Notes: generated from the letters alone by a model not told the origin. Positions 7,701 to 14,250 are shown, numbered from the stretch's first letter. The stretch is DNA of 24,713 nt from Candidatus Falkowiibacteriota bacterium (GCA_017610485.1 JAFCBY010000015.1:1-24713), one strand, 5' to 3'. Numbers and translations: made by a program.

Positions 7701-8896
7701 TCGACCTGAAGGGAAAACAGGCCGCCCTTGTTGTCGAGGAAAACGTTTACATAAAGCTTGAGGGCATAGAAATTGTGAAGTGCATGGAAGATGAGTTAAG
7801 GTGTATTCGCGGAAGCTATGCAGACCTCACTGTCTGGAAGGCCCTAAAGTACGGTGAGGAAAGCCCAACAAGGCAGCGTTACAGGCTCAGGACCGGCGAG
7901 TCCCTGAAACTCTACGGCCTAAAGATTTTCATGCCAGAGCTTTCCGGCAACAATGCCTTGTTCGTAGTCTCAAAGTCTGAGTCAAGCGTAATAAATGTGC
8001 ATGTTGATGACCCGTTCAAGCTCTCTGTAAAGCAGGCAGCCCGCGTGCTTGAGGCAAACATGAGAATTGACCTCTTGGGCATTGGGGCAGCCAGCTGCCC
8101 TGCGAATGTCGAATGCGAAAGCCTTCCTTCCCAGGTTGAGATAAATGTCAGCAACTACCGCTTTTCCAGGGAGATGACTGGTAAGGAGGTTGTGGCAACC
8201 GACTACATTGAAGAGGTTGTAGAGCAGATTGTTTCCTCAGGCACCTCCTCTAACACAGTGCCAAATGTTGAGTTGCCCCCAACACCGTTCAACACATACA
8301 TTCTTTCGGCCGGAGAAAGCGTTGAGGTAAACGACTTTGTGATAAAGGTGCTGAGCATTGGATATGAGCACGCCGAATTCATTGTAACTAAGAAGGGAAG
8401 TGGACAGAAATTATACCTTGAGATAAAGAACGGCTGGAACCTTTTCTCGATTCCGGGTGAGCTTGATCTGGTTGAAAGCACTGATTGTGATTCCAGGGAT
8501 ATAAGGGTCTTTGAGTACATTGAGGAAGAGAAGAGATTCGAGGAATCCCCAGACGGCAAGGTAGGGCAGGCATACTGGCTTTATAACCCGGGAAACGCCT
8601 GCGAGGCAAAGGGCACTGTCAGGGAAGCCGTGAAGATGGCTGAGCTAGACTCTTTGGTAAGCGGCTGGAACTTTGTTGCAGTAACAACCGACATGATTGG
8701 ATCAAATATTTCAGAAATAACCGGTGAATGTGCGCCGAGGGCAGCGTTCTTCTACAATGCCGCCTCAAAGAAATGGCAGAAGTCACTGGGCCATAAGATC
8801 AGTGCAAATGACCTAGGGAAGGCGTTTGCGCTGTATGCAACAAAGGAGTGTTCTTTGGGCAGTCCTGTTCCGCCAATGCCTCCAATCGGGGGATAA
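4793..8896 (+). CDS. large secreted multidomain surface protein with cysteine modules and two Kazal domains
   Basis: A 1367-aa exported protein, with a hydrophobic signal or anchor at residues 1-23 (KVLIGILLIVAIALAGFVYA). Three cysteine modules (about 37-97, 169-231, 235-294) each end in C-G-D/N-G-x-C...NCPxDC; the first and third are near copies. Between the first and second (about 103-165) lies another Cys-rich domain ending CPDGCRDGAC. Two Kazal-type domains (299-333, 337-373) carry the hallmark PVCGVDGxxYxNxC. Six beta-type repeats follow, each opening with an LGxxFxL or LDxxFDL strand and a QTALVL strand (starts near 377, 487, 677, 836, 960, 1066), and each closing with a SEGES- or RTGES-like turn and FVVSK. 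Residues about 1205-1367 hold a C-terminal GWNLFSIP domain. There is no C-terminal membrane helix or sorting motif. Kazal domains usually inhibit serine proteases; here that role is inference. It is co-transcribed with the lipoprotein 20 nt downstream. Confidence 0.85.
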   Translation: MNKVLIGILLIVAIALAGFVYANGDTTWDTNTLPSDCYSEGQSVPVIADPLACCPGLDLIKPTNSDLVGSSGYCTAKCGDGICGTIETSYNCPEDCPAERECVESDNGLDYYVRGTANPCPYGPPCGMWVDQCLDDTTLLEYSCDNLDGVRYSCPDGCRDGACIVRAECRTQADGCIPSDVPCCRGLNPVSLAVESSDGACAFAKCGTICLPCGNGVCDDRENSCNCPEDCKKGCYGEGESVPVIANPLECCSGLTLIPPKDRIVGITGYCTAKCGDGVCNERIESNYNCPTDCDGGGCADIYLPVCGVDGENYPNDCEAKHNGVNIAYKGKCEDDCVCPAVYAPVCGVDGKTYSNKCVASCDNVGVAYSGVCRPDKIKAELGRNFELKENQTAMLLDNGSYINVDVQLHRINYYQLGMPCEPGRECDPVSKSVQVSITSHQSNGSGSSVFYLSEGESAKVSGITLEALKIGENAASFVASKETPPDSIRVELGKRFKLSMSQTALVLKGNRDIMKVNFDHITEATICGGSYEVETTEVIRAQDPTGQGSYGGSTSTQIASVTNTSIVEPTAGPSGISGSGSVPGSSGPSIAPGSSGPSIAPGSSGPVGGGYGCGSRLYSTFHISLASGGTHYVTLTEGQSRVIGKYRISMKELIIMESYPLQYLAVLVVEEISQPETKIVCLDKPFDLQDKEKAIVKETRLQLRMLNLYEDVAVLEILQPITINPPSGSGSYGGSDGSAPTVAATDVTVARASGEEDAEVDKAVEEQIVESVESSMSQGSSVYRPYIKLRAGEEITVYGHEVKLNSISVITCTASGPGCGALSANIVVSKKATPEMKKVYLNERFDLVEDQTALVLDVTPEMSRTPNEAMRAKLLDIMHPKCVASNTDYVKCDTRPYATVSVQMPTVDCTYGSSCTSSQTVIVLREGQERLVSGFRLRLLDLAGNKTWFVVKRQEVLQNLIKVRLDEKFDLKGKQAALVVEENVYIKLEGIEIVKCMEDELRCIRGSYADLTVWKALKYGEESPTRQRYRLRTGESLKLYGLKIFMPELSGNNALFVVSKSESSVINVHVDDPFKLSVKQAARVLEANMRIDLLGIGAASCPANVECESLPSQVEINVSNYRFSREMTGKEVVATDYIEEVVEQIVSSGTSSNTVPNVELPPTPFNTYILSAGESVEVNDFVIKVLSIGYEHAEFIVTKKGSGQKLYLEIKNGWNLFSIPGELDLVESTDCDSRDIRVFEYIEEEKRFEESPDGKVGQAYWLYNPGNACEAKGTVREAVKMAELDSLVSGWNFVAVTTDMIGSNISEITGECAPRAAFFYNAASKKWQKSLGHKISANDLGKAFALYATKECSLGSPVPPMPPIGG
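6545..6612 (+). repeat. 27-nt in-frame tandem repeat in the linker of the surface protein
   Basis: Two exact 27-nt units (6545-6571, 6572-6598) and a partial third encode GSSGPSIAP twice and then GSSGP. This Gly/Ser/Pro linker separates the second and third beta repeats. Identical units at DNA level suggest recent expansion or potential for length variation. Confidence 0.85.
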
Positions 8897-8916
8897 CTTT
8901 TAGGAGGGTTTGAATC

Positions 8917-9132
8917 GTGAAAAAGTTGTTTGTTTTGGCTTTCATTGCGGCCTTGTTTGTTTTGCTGTCCGGCTGTGTCCAGCCGCCACAGTGCGGCGAC
9001 GGGACATGTGACTCAGGTGAAACGCCTGAAACATGTGCAGTAGACTGCGGTGGGGGCATTTTGGAGGAGACTCCGCCAATGCCGCCTTCGCCTGAAGGCG
9101 TCGGTGAAGAGCCGCCAAGCCTGCCGTTCTAG
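8917..9132 (+). CDS. small lipoprotein with a CGDGxC module
   Basis: A 71-aa protein. Residues 2-19 form a signal peptide, and LLSGC is a lipobox, so Cys 20 is the probable lipidated residue anchoring it outside the membrane. The mature part is one short cysteine module, CGDGTCDSGETPETCAVDC, the same type as the three in the upstream surface protein, and a Pro-rich tail. Both proteins carry a PPMPP segment near the C-terminus. GTG 8917 has GGAGG at 8903-8907, nine bases upstream, and the gene begins 20 nt after the stop of the surface protein, so they form one operon. A membrane-anchored partner of the large protein is a natural inference, unproven. Confidence 0.82.
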   Translation: MKKLFVLAFIAALFVLLSGCVQPPQCGDGTCDSGETPETCAVDCGGGILEETPPMPPSPEGVGEEPPSLPF

Positions 9133-9153
9133 GTCCGGTCAAAAAAGTTTATT

Positions 9154-9169
9154 GAGGCGCTTCGCCTTC
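9154..9169 (+). terminator. hairpin after the surface operon
   Basis: AGGCG (9155-9159) pairs with CGCCT (9163-9167) around a three-base loop, 22 nt after the lipoprotein stop and 12 nt before the next ATG. A T-rich run is short. It may instead lie in the promoter of the next gene, whose TTTATT box is at about 9148-9153. Confidence 0.35.
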
Positions 9170-9179
9170 TAATTACTTC

Positions 9180-9610
9180 ATGCTTGAATGGCTATTCATT
9201 GAAAGGCTTGTCATCAGCGCTGTCCTAGGCTGCCTGATCGGCGTTGAAAGGGAGATGCACGACCAGCCCGCTGGCTTCAGGATCCATATCCTTATCTGCG
9301 TTGGCGCAACAATGTTTACCCTTCTTTCAATTTCTGTTACAGGAACCTTTTCTTCCGCAGCCGACTTTTCCAGGCTTGCTGCAGGCGTTGTAACAGGCGT
9401 TGGTTTTCTTGCTGCTGGCTCCATTTTTAGGGACAAGGACAGGGTTCGCGGCCTAACAACGGCGGCAGACATCTGGGTTTTGGCTGCAATAGGCCTGTCA
9501 GTGGGCTTTGGACACTATTTCCTCCCCTCACCCCCCCGTTACAGGGACAGTTATTGCATTGGTTGTCCTGATTTTTGGGGAGGGTTCTCAACGGCTTTTT
9601 GAAGAAATAG
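9180..9610 (+). pseudogene. MgtC/SapB-family membrane protein, frameshifted twice
   Basis: Residues 1-117 from ATG 9180 read as a clear MgtC-family protein: IGVEREMHDQPAGFRIHILI, a VGATMFTLLS helix, VTGVGFLAAGSIF and RGLTTAADIWVLAAIGLSVG. After that the frame runs into unrelated sequence and stops at 9602. Dropping one C from the C7 tract at 9531-9537 restores TGTVIALVVLIFG. Dropping one G around 9577-9584 then gives RVLNGFLKK and a stop at 9608-9610, three bases from the convergent neighbour's stop codon. The corrected product would be 142 aa, normal for the short family members, with about four membrane helices. MgtC proteins are linked to Mg homeostasis and to inhibition of ATP synthase in bacteria; the archaeal role is unknown. 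Sequencing error or decay cannot be separated here. Confidence 0.8.
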
Positions 9611-9612
9611 CT

Positions 9613-10134
9613 TTAGCCCATTACGAGCTCGTTAGTGTAGTAGCTGTCTTCTACGAATTCTTCGAGCATTTCCGCATGCTCTTTTTCAAACTCTGCCAGG
9701 GCCAAAAAGAAGCGCTTTGCCCCCTCGTTCCTTATTCTTGAGGCAATTCTCTCATAGAATTCTTTGGCCTGCTTTTCCTTCCACAGGGCAAACAGGATTG
9801 CGGTAATGCCCTCGCTGTTTTCCTTGTCCCAGTCCTTTTTGGAAAACATCTTTGTTTCCGGCGTTGAAAGTTGTGGCTCGAGCCACTGGCTCTTTTCCTC
9901 CAAAGAGGCCTTTAATTTGCCAATTGCCTCAAGGTGCTCTTCCTCCTGCCCCTGCAGGAACTTGAAGAAATGGCCAGTCTCACTGCCCTTGAATTTTTCA
10001 GCCTGCTTTCCGTAAAAAGAAATGCCCTCTGACTCAATTTGGGCTGCAGTGGAAAGGCCTTCAGCAACCTGCTTCAAGTCCTCTGAGGAAACCTTTTCAA
10101 GGGCCTGCTTTAATTGCTCTGAACTTCCTGCCAT
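9613..10134 (-). CDS. rubrerythrin/ferritin-like diiron protein
   Basis: A 173-aa four-helix protein. The diiron ligand pattern is visible: Glu in IESEGISFYGKQAE (helix 1), ExxH in GQEEEHLEAIGKL (helix 2), Glu in KEKQAKEFYERIA (helix 3) and ExxH in FEKEHAEMLEEF (helix 4). There is no C-terminal rubredoxin domain. Such proteins handle iron and reduce peroxide or oxygen; which of these applies here is not readable. ATG 10134 has a TTAATAAGA box centred about 27 nt upstream, so it is probably leaderless with its own promoter, though it may also be read through from the DUF5661 gene 35 nt upstream. It converges with the MgtC gene. Confidence 0.85.
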   Translation of the reverse strand: MAGSSEQLKQALEKVSSEDLKQVAEGLSTAAQIESEGISFYGKQAEKFKGSETGHFFKFLQGQEEEHLEAIGKLKASLEEKSQWLEPQLSTPETKMFSKKDWDKENSEGITAILFALWKEKQAKEFYERIASRIRNEGAKRFFLALAEFEKEHAEMLEEFVEDSYYTNELVMG

Positions 10135-10169
10135 AACAAATTCTTGCCTGGAAATTCTTATTAAGGGCT

Positions 10170-10391
10170 TTATTCCCCCTGCTTCTCCCAGTGGGCTTCG
10201 GCCTCTTCCTCCATCTTGTCAAGCCTTGTGTAGTAGTCAGGAAACTCGTTCAAGTGCGCCAGGGCAATCTTGCCGGTTGTCAAGGGGTCATCGTCTGAAA
10301 CGTTTGTGTTTGAGTCAACCGTGCCGTGCTCAAGCTCAACATCCATGCCCCTCCTAAACTGCTCAACATCAAACTTGTCCCAAGTCGCCAC
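10170..10391 (-). CDS. DUF5661-family protein
   Basis: A 73-aa acidic protein. The stretch GMDVELEHGTVDSNTNVSDD followed by TGKIALAHLNEFPDYYTRLDKME matches what I recall of the DUF5661 family, a short conserved protein of unknown function common in archaea and bacteria. The pattern of His and acidic residues suggests possible metal binding, but this is speculation. The start is GTG 10391; GGGGTG lies at about 10403-10408 on the minus strand, a somewhat long spacing across a run of ten T. An ATTTAATTT box at about 10437-10446 would give a short leader. It precedes the rubrerythrin-like gene in the same direction, which may link it to iron or stress. Confidence 0.78.
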   Translation of the reverse strand: MATWDKFDVEQFRRGMDVELEHGTVDSNTNVSDDDPLTTGKIALAHLNEFPDYYTRLDKMEEEAEAHWEKQGE

Positions 10392-10551
10392 TCAAAAAAA
10401 AAACACCCCTTTTTGGAACCAATTTTCTGTGGGAAACAAATTAAATTCCAATACCACATCCAGAGTTCCCCCTTTAAAAGCGAGACTAAACAAAAAGCTT
10501 TTTATATGCCAACGCTGTTTATAATTAGTGTTGAAAAAACAAGTGTTGTGA
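10392..10551. promoter_or_regulatory. divergent promoter region
   Basis: This 160-nt AT-rich gap separates the leftward DUF5661 gene from the rightward coiled-coil gene. The leftward TATA candidate is at 10437-10446. On the plus strand CTTTTTATATG (10498-10508) and TTTATAATTA (10519-10528) are TATA-like; the second is centred about 28 nt before ATG 10552 and fits a leaderless start. Confidence 0.5.
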
Positions 10552-10968
10552 ATGGCTGGGAAAAAAACCAAGAAATCTGCAAAGGGCAAGGCAAGGCCAA
10601 CCATTGGCGGCCTTGACAAGAGAGCGGAAGAACTTGAGGCAGAGGTTGCCAAGTCAAGAAAGGCCTTTTTGAAAAACGAGTTCGTCTTGAAGAAAAAGGT
10701 TGCTGAAAAAAACCAGGTTGAGGGCCAGCTTACCACTCTCCTGAGAAAAAAGTTTTCCGCGGAAAAGAGGTCGCTTGCGGCAATAAAGGCCTCGGCCTCC
10801 AAAAAGCAGGCAAGCCTAAGGATGAAGATTTCCTCGCTTGAAAGGATTAACAGGATTTACGCTGAGAAAAAGGCCAAGATAAAGGGCGCGAAGAAAAGGC
10901 ACAACGCCCTGAAAAGGCAGCTTGATTTGCTTGAAAAAAAGGCCGGGGAGCTGAGCGTCTATGCGTAG
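10552..10968 (+). CDS. Lys-rich coiled-coil protein
   Basis: A 138-aa, strongly basic protein with no recognised family. The N-terminal 17 residues (AGKKTKKSAKGKARP) are a disordered basic tail; from about residue 20 to 135 the pattern of Leu, Ala, Glu, Lys and Arg suggests one long coiled coil (EELEAEVAKSRKAFLKNEF, LKRQLDLLEKKAGEL). It has no Cys, no signal peptide and no membrane helix. The last eight bases overlap the next gene, whose product has a similar coiled coil, so translation is probably coupled and the proteins may pair. A basic, elongated cytoplasmic protein may bind nucleic acid or scaffold other proteins, but nothing proves this. Start ATG 10552 is leaderless by the TATA position. 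Confidence 0.8.
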   Translation: MAGKKTKKSAKGKARPTIGGLDKRAEELEAEVAKSRKAFLKNEFVLKKKVAEKNQVEGQLTTLLRKKFSAEKRSLAAIKASASKKQASLRMKISSLERINRIYAEKKAKIKGAKKRHNALKRQLDLLEKKAGELSVYA

Positions 10969-12649
10969 TGACCCGGAAATAGCGAGCCTTAAAAAGAAGC
11001 TGGCAACCCTGGAAAACGAGGTTCTTTCCCTCGACACCAAGGGCATGCAGCTCATAAAAAGGGCAATCAGCCTTGAGAAGAGCCTGAAGACCGCTCTTGC
11101 GAAAAAGGTTTCCCTGGAGGAGGCCAAGATAGCAAGGGCCAGAAACCTCTCCGCCAAAAAGGAAAGGGCTTTGAACGCAAGGATAGAGGCGCTCAAGAGG
11201 AAGAAGGAAGGATTCGAGAAGAAGAAGGAACTGCTGAAACACGTTGCCAACAAGACAAATGTTTTAAGGAAAGAGCTTCGCTCTGTGGAAGACAGGATAA
11301 AGAAGGAAACAAAGGAAATGTATGCAATCAAGGAGAGGGCAATAAGGGAAAAAAAGGCTTTGAAGGTCAAGCCAAAACCGGTTAAGAAACCAAAGCCTGT
11401 TAAGAAAAAGGCCTTGAAAAAACTGGTCAAGAAAAAACCGGTTGCCAAAAAGCCTGTTAAGAAAAAGGCACTGGTCAAAAAGCCAGCGCCCAAAATAGTC
11501 AAACTTGTTAAGAAAACTGGGAGAAAGCCAGGGCTTATTCCATATCCTCTTCCAGATTCCATGAAGGTTACAAGGCCTGTGGCAAAGCCAAAGTCCTTGC
11601 TCAAGGCGCCAAAGCCAAAACTGGGGCCAAAGGCGGCGCCAAAGCCCTTCAAGCCAGAGCCTCTGTTCAAGGAGAAGCCAAAGCCCAAGTCAGACTCATT
11701 TGAGACCGCCCCCTTGTTCAAGAAGAAGAAAGAGCCTTTATCAAAGCCGTTTGAGGTAAAGTCTTTTCCCACGCCGGAAAAAAAACGTGGCTTGCTTGAC
11801 GAGCCAGGCCCAGAACCATTGCTCAAGCCAAAGCCATTCGGGGAAAAGAAAAAACCCAACCCATTTAAGGCGGAAAATCTCTTAGGCGAAGAAAAGCCCC
11901 CTGTTGAAAAAAAATCACTGCTTGATAAAAAGCCAAATTTGTTTAAAGCAGAGGAAAAGCCCTTTGGCCAGGCACCCAAGCCAGCTTTTCCGGAGAAAAA
12001 GAAGCCGGAAATGCCTGCCTTCTTGGCCAAAAAGCCAGTCGAGACAAAGCCGGCCATTCCAAAAAATCTTATTCCAAAGGCCGAAAAGCCCATGTTTCCG
12101 GCTAAGGCGGCTCCAAAGCCAATGCCTAAGCCAGTGTTTCCTGCCAAGCCAGCCAATAAGCTAATGTCAAAGCTTGATCTTCCGACAAAGCTTGCCCCAA
12201 AGCCTGTGGAAAAGAAGCCTGCTTCCCCACTGGCCTCGTTTGAGGACAAATTCAAGTTGTTCAACGGCGACAAGTATTCAATTTCATACCCTGACTGGCC
12301 TGACAACATAAACAAGCCAACAGACGCAGTTCTTGCCAAGCAAAGGCATCCTTACACATTTTCACTTATAGTCTCACCGAGCAATGGAAGGACAATTGAA
12401 GAGTTTGTCTTAGGTGAAGTATCCGGACTTGAAACAGGGGGCGCAACCATTAAGGAGAAAAAGGAAACAGTTGGCCACATATTCTTGGTTTACTCTGAAT
12501 CAAAGCAGGGTAAGGAAATGCTGAACAAAGCAATGTTCATCCTGCACGGTAGCAAGGTATTCAAAATACTGTTCTCTGCCCCAAGGGCAGAATTTGGCAA
12601 AATAAACGATGTGTTCTGGAAGACTGTAAAGTCAGCCAACTTCGTTTAA
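10961..12649 (+). CDS. coiled coil, Lys/Pro-rich linker and C-terminal PsbP/Mog1-like domain
   Basis: A 562-aa protein in three parts. Residues about 1-130 are a Lys-rich coiled coil like that of the preceding gene. Residues about 135-415 are low-complexity Lys, Pro and Ala sequence with PKPVKK and KKPVAKKP style repeats, later PFKPEPLFKEKPKPK, resembling histone H1-like or disordered scaffold tails. Residues about 420-562 are globular: FKLFNGDKYSISYPDWPDNI, FSLIVSPSNG, IEEFVLGEVSGL, VGHIFLVYSES, KVFKILFSAP and a final FWKTVKSANF. That strand order and the closing aromatic motif resemble the PsbP/Mog1-like fold; I am moderately sure of the fold and not of a function. There is no signal peptide. 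The ATG lies inside the stop region of the upstream gene, giving an 8-nt overlap. A long antisense open frame here is only the mirror of its AAG/AAA codons. Confidence 0.82.
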   Translation: MRSDPEIASLKKKLATLENEVLSLDTKGMQLIKRAISLEKSLKTALAKKVSLEEAKIARARNLSAKKERALNARIEALKRKKEGFEKKKELLKHVANKTNVLRKELRSVEDRIKKETKEMYAIKERAIREKKALKVKPKPVKKPKPVKKKALKKLVKKKPVAKKPVKKKALVKKPAPKIVKLVKKTGRKPGLIPYPLPDSMKVTRPVAKPKSLLKAPKPKLGPKAAPKPFKPEPLFKEKPKPKSDSFETAPLFKKKKEPLSKPFEVKSFPTPEKKRGLLDEPGPEPLLKPKPFGEKKKPNPFKAENLLGEEKPPVEKKSLLDKKPNLFKAEEKPFGQAPKPAFPEKKKPEMPAFLAKKPVETKPAIPKNLIPKAEKPMFPAKAAPKPMPKPVFPAKPANKLMSKLDLPTKLAPKPVEKKPASPLASFEDKFKLFNGDKYSISYPDWPDNINKPTDAVLAKQRHPYTFSLIVSPSNGRTIEEFVLGEVSGLETGGATIKEKKETVGHIFLVYSESKQGKEMLNKAMFILHGSKVFKILFSAPRAEFGKINDVFWKTVKSANFV

Positions 12650-12676
12650 AGCAAGCAATTTCTTAAATCGTTAAAT

Positions 12677-13177
12677 TCATTCAACAGGCTTTTTCCAAAT
12701 GCAGCCCTTTCCCCTTGAAGCCCTGGCCTCTGCTTTCTCAAATTCTGCCGCCTTGGAAATGTCTGGCTCAAAAGCAAATGCCTTTGCAAGGCCTTCCTCA
12801 ACCATCGCAAGGTTTACAAACTGGCCATTGGCATAAACAAACCTGACAAGCCTGCCGTACTTGTCCCTCTCGCTGGCATCCCTTTCCAAAACAAGGCTTT
12901 TCCCGGCAACAAGCTCATGCAGCCTGTCCCTCGCCTCCAGCCAACAGTCTTCCCCCTTTTCAGGGGCATCAAGGCCAATTAATCTTAGCCGTTCACCGTT
13001 TTGAAGCAGAATAGTGTCTCCATCTATCGCCTTTTCTGCAATCCTTGATTCTATTTTGTTAAATTCCCGCGCTTTGTCTGCTGCTACTGTCTCTGTTGTC
13101 CCGGCCCCTGTTTCTCCCTGAACGCAGCCAAGGCCTGCCAAAAGCAGGAGCAAAAGCAATGCAATTTCCACCTTCAT
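12677..13177 (-). CDS. secreted staphylococcal-type nuclease (SNase domain)
   Basis: A 166-aa exported nuclease. Residues 1-17 are a signal sequence (VEIALLLLLLLAGLGC); the Cys may be lipidated, although the lipobox is weak because Gly and Leu replace the usual residues. The SNase domain follows: IDGDTILLQNGERLRLIGLD, with the metal-binding Asp and first active Arg, APEKGEDCW, and ERDKYGRLVRFVY with the second active Arg, ending in EARASRGKGCIW. Such enzymes cut DNA and RNA with Ca2+ outside the cell and can feed nucleotide scavenging. I place the start at ATG 13177, because a TTAAATTT box centred near 13204 is about 27 nt upstream; the in-frame TTG at 13201 would lie in the box. It converges with the Lys/Pro-rich gene. 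Confidence 0.87.
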   Translation of the reverse strand: MKVEIALLLLLLLAGLGCVQGETGAGTTETVAADKAREFNKIESRIAEKAIDGDTILLQNGERLRLIGLDAPEKGEDCWLEARDRLHELVAGKSLVLERDASERDKYGRLVRFVYANGQFVNLAMVEEGLAKAFAFEPDISKAAEFEKAEARASRGKGCIWKKPVE

Positions 13178-13444
13178 CAGAGAGCCTGTCCGCCGAAACA
13201 AATTTAATCCAAAGCCTGGCTCTCGTCAATGGGCGAAGAAAAATAGCCGTTTTACTGGAACAGCAGGGCTTCCTTTTAAAAAATCCTGGTTCGGATTTCA
13301 ATTTGAAAATTTTGCAAAATCTTTCCTGGGAAAAGCAAACCCTTTTGCATTGAAAAATTAAAAAATCCAAACCACCCACTTCCTGTATTCCTGCCAAAAC
13401 ACCACCAAAGAAAAAGCTTTCCCACCTTAACTAAGTGGTTTGAA

Positions 13445-13897
13445 ATGAAATCTCTCATAATATTCAAGTCAATGCACCATGGAAACACCGAAAAGGTTGC
13501 CAGGGCAATGGCCTCTGTTTTGAATGCAGAGCTCAAGCCTCTGGAAGAGGCAAAGCCAAAAGAAATTCTGAATTACGGCCTTGTGGGCTTTGGCTCAGGG
13601 GTTTACGGCTCTAATACGCACAAGGAGCTTTTCAGGTTTGTTGAAGGGCTTCCACCGGCAAATGGTAAGAAGGCTTTTGTTTTCAGCACAAGCGGCTCTG
13701 GAAAACCAGAAAACAATGCCAGGCTTGAAGAAATGCTTGCAGGCAAGGGGTTTTCGGTTGTAGGGGGCTTTGCATCAAAGGGTCTGATAACCTGGGGGCC
13801 CTTCAAGCTGTTTGGTGGTGGAAACAAGGGAAGGCCAAACCAGGGCGATTTGGAAAATGCAAGGAAGTTTGCTGCAGGGCTTGCAAAACCTTTGTGA
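13445..13897 (+). CDS. flavodoxin-family protein
   Basis: A 150-aa FMN-binding electron carrier. The phosphate loop is SMHHGNTEKVARAM, near residues 9-22, in place of the classical T/S-x-T-G-N-T. GFGSGVYGSNTHKEL near 48-62 and FVFSTSGSG near 78-86 are the second and third flavin contacts. The C-terminal PFKLFGGGNKGRPNQGDL matches the group of short flavodoxins in which this loop covers the flavin. ATG 13445 follows an AT-rich stretch with a GTGGT element but no strong ribosome binding site, and no clear TATA box is seen. The 243-nt gap before it holds no gene. The redox partner is unknown. Confidence 0.85.
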   Translation: MKSLIIFKSMHHGNTEKVARAMASVLNAELKPLEEAKPKEILNYGLVGFGSGVYGSNTHKELFRFVEGLPPANGKKAFVFSTSGSGKPENNARLEEMLAGKGFSVVGGFASKGLITWGPFKLFGGGNKGRPNQGDLENARKFAAGLAKPL

Positions 13898-13942
13898 TCT
13901 GCATCTGATAGCTTTTTAAACATCAAAGCCTTTTATTTTTCC

Positions 13943-14206
13943 ATGCCAGGAAAGTCAAAAGCCAAGGTTATAGAGGCAGAAACCTGGGAGGACTGGGGCG
14001 AAAAGCTCGGGAAGAAAATCGAGCGCAAGTTTTCAGGTCCTCCAACAAGGCGCAGGCACAACGTAAGCATTGCCGCAATAGTTGTCGCAATCTTCTTCCT
14101 TGTATGGGGCATTATCTCGCTTGGAAACGAGCTCCACTGGTGGGACACCGGCTTTCCATTCTGGCCAATCATAATAATCCTGATTTCTTTGTGGATTTTC
14201 CTCTAG
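13943..14206 (+). CDS. small two-helix membrane protein
   Basis: An 87-aa protein. A basic cytoplasmic N-terminus (residues 1-40, with EDWGEKLGKKIERKF and TRRRHN) leads into two membrane helices, about 43-62 (SIAAIVVAIFFLVWGIISLG) and 69-87 (FPFWPIIIILISLWIFL). The helix-loop-helix with Trp-rich ends and a second helix starting FPFWP resembles small DUF-type bacterial and archaeal membrane proteins near envelope-stress genes, but I cannot name one. ATG 13943 is leaderless: a CTTTTTAAAC box is centred about 27 nt upstream. Confidence 0.72.
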   Translation: MPGKSKAKVIEAETWEDWGEKLGKKIERKFSGPPTRRRHNVSIAAIVVAIFFLVWGIISLGNELHWWDTGFPFWPIIIILISLWIFL

Positions 14207-14250
14207 ATAATAAAGAACGCTTTTTCTTAGAGGAAGAAATTCTAATTTAA

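Noticed and set aside
10816..12339. 507-codon open frame on the minus strand opposite the Lys/Pro-rich gene
   Set aside because: It is Phe, Leu and Ser rich because it mirrors AAG/AAA and GCC codons of the plus-strand gene; it has no start signals or domain features.
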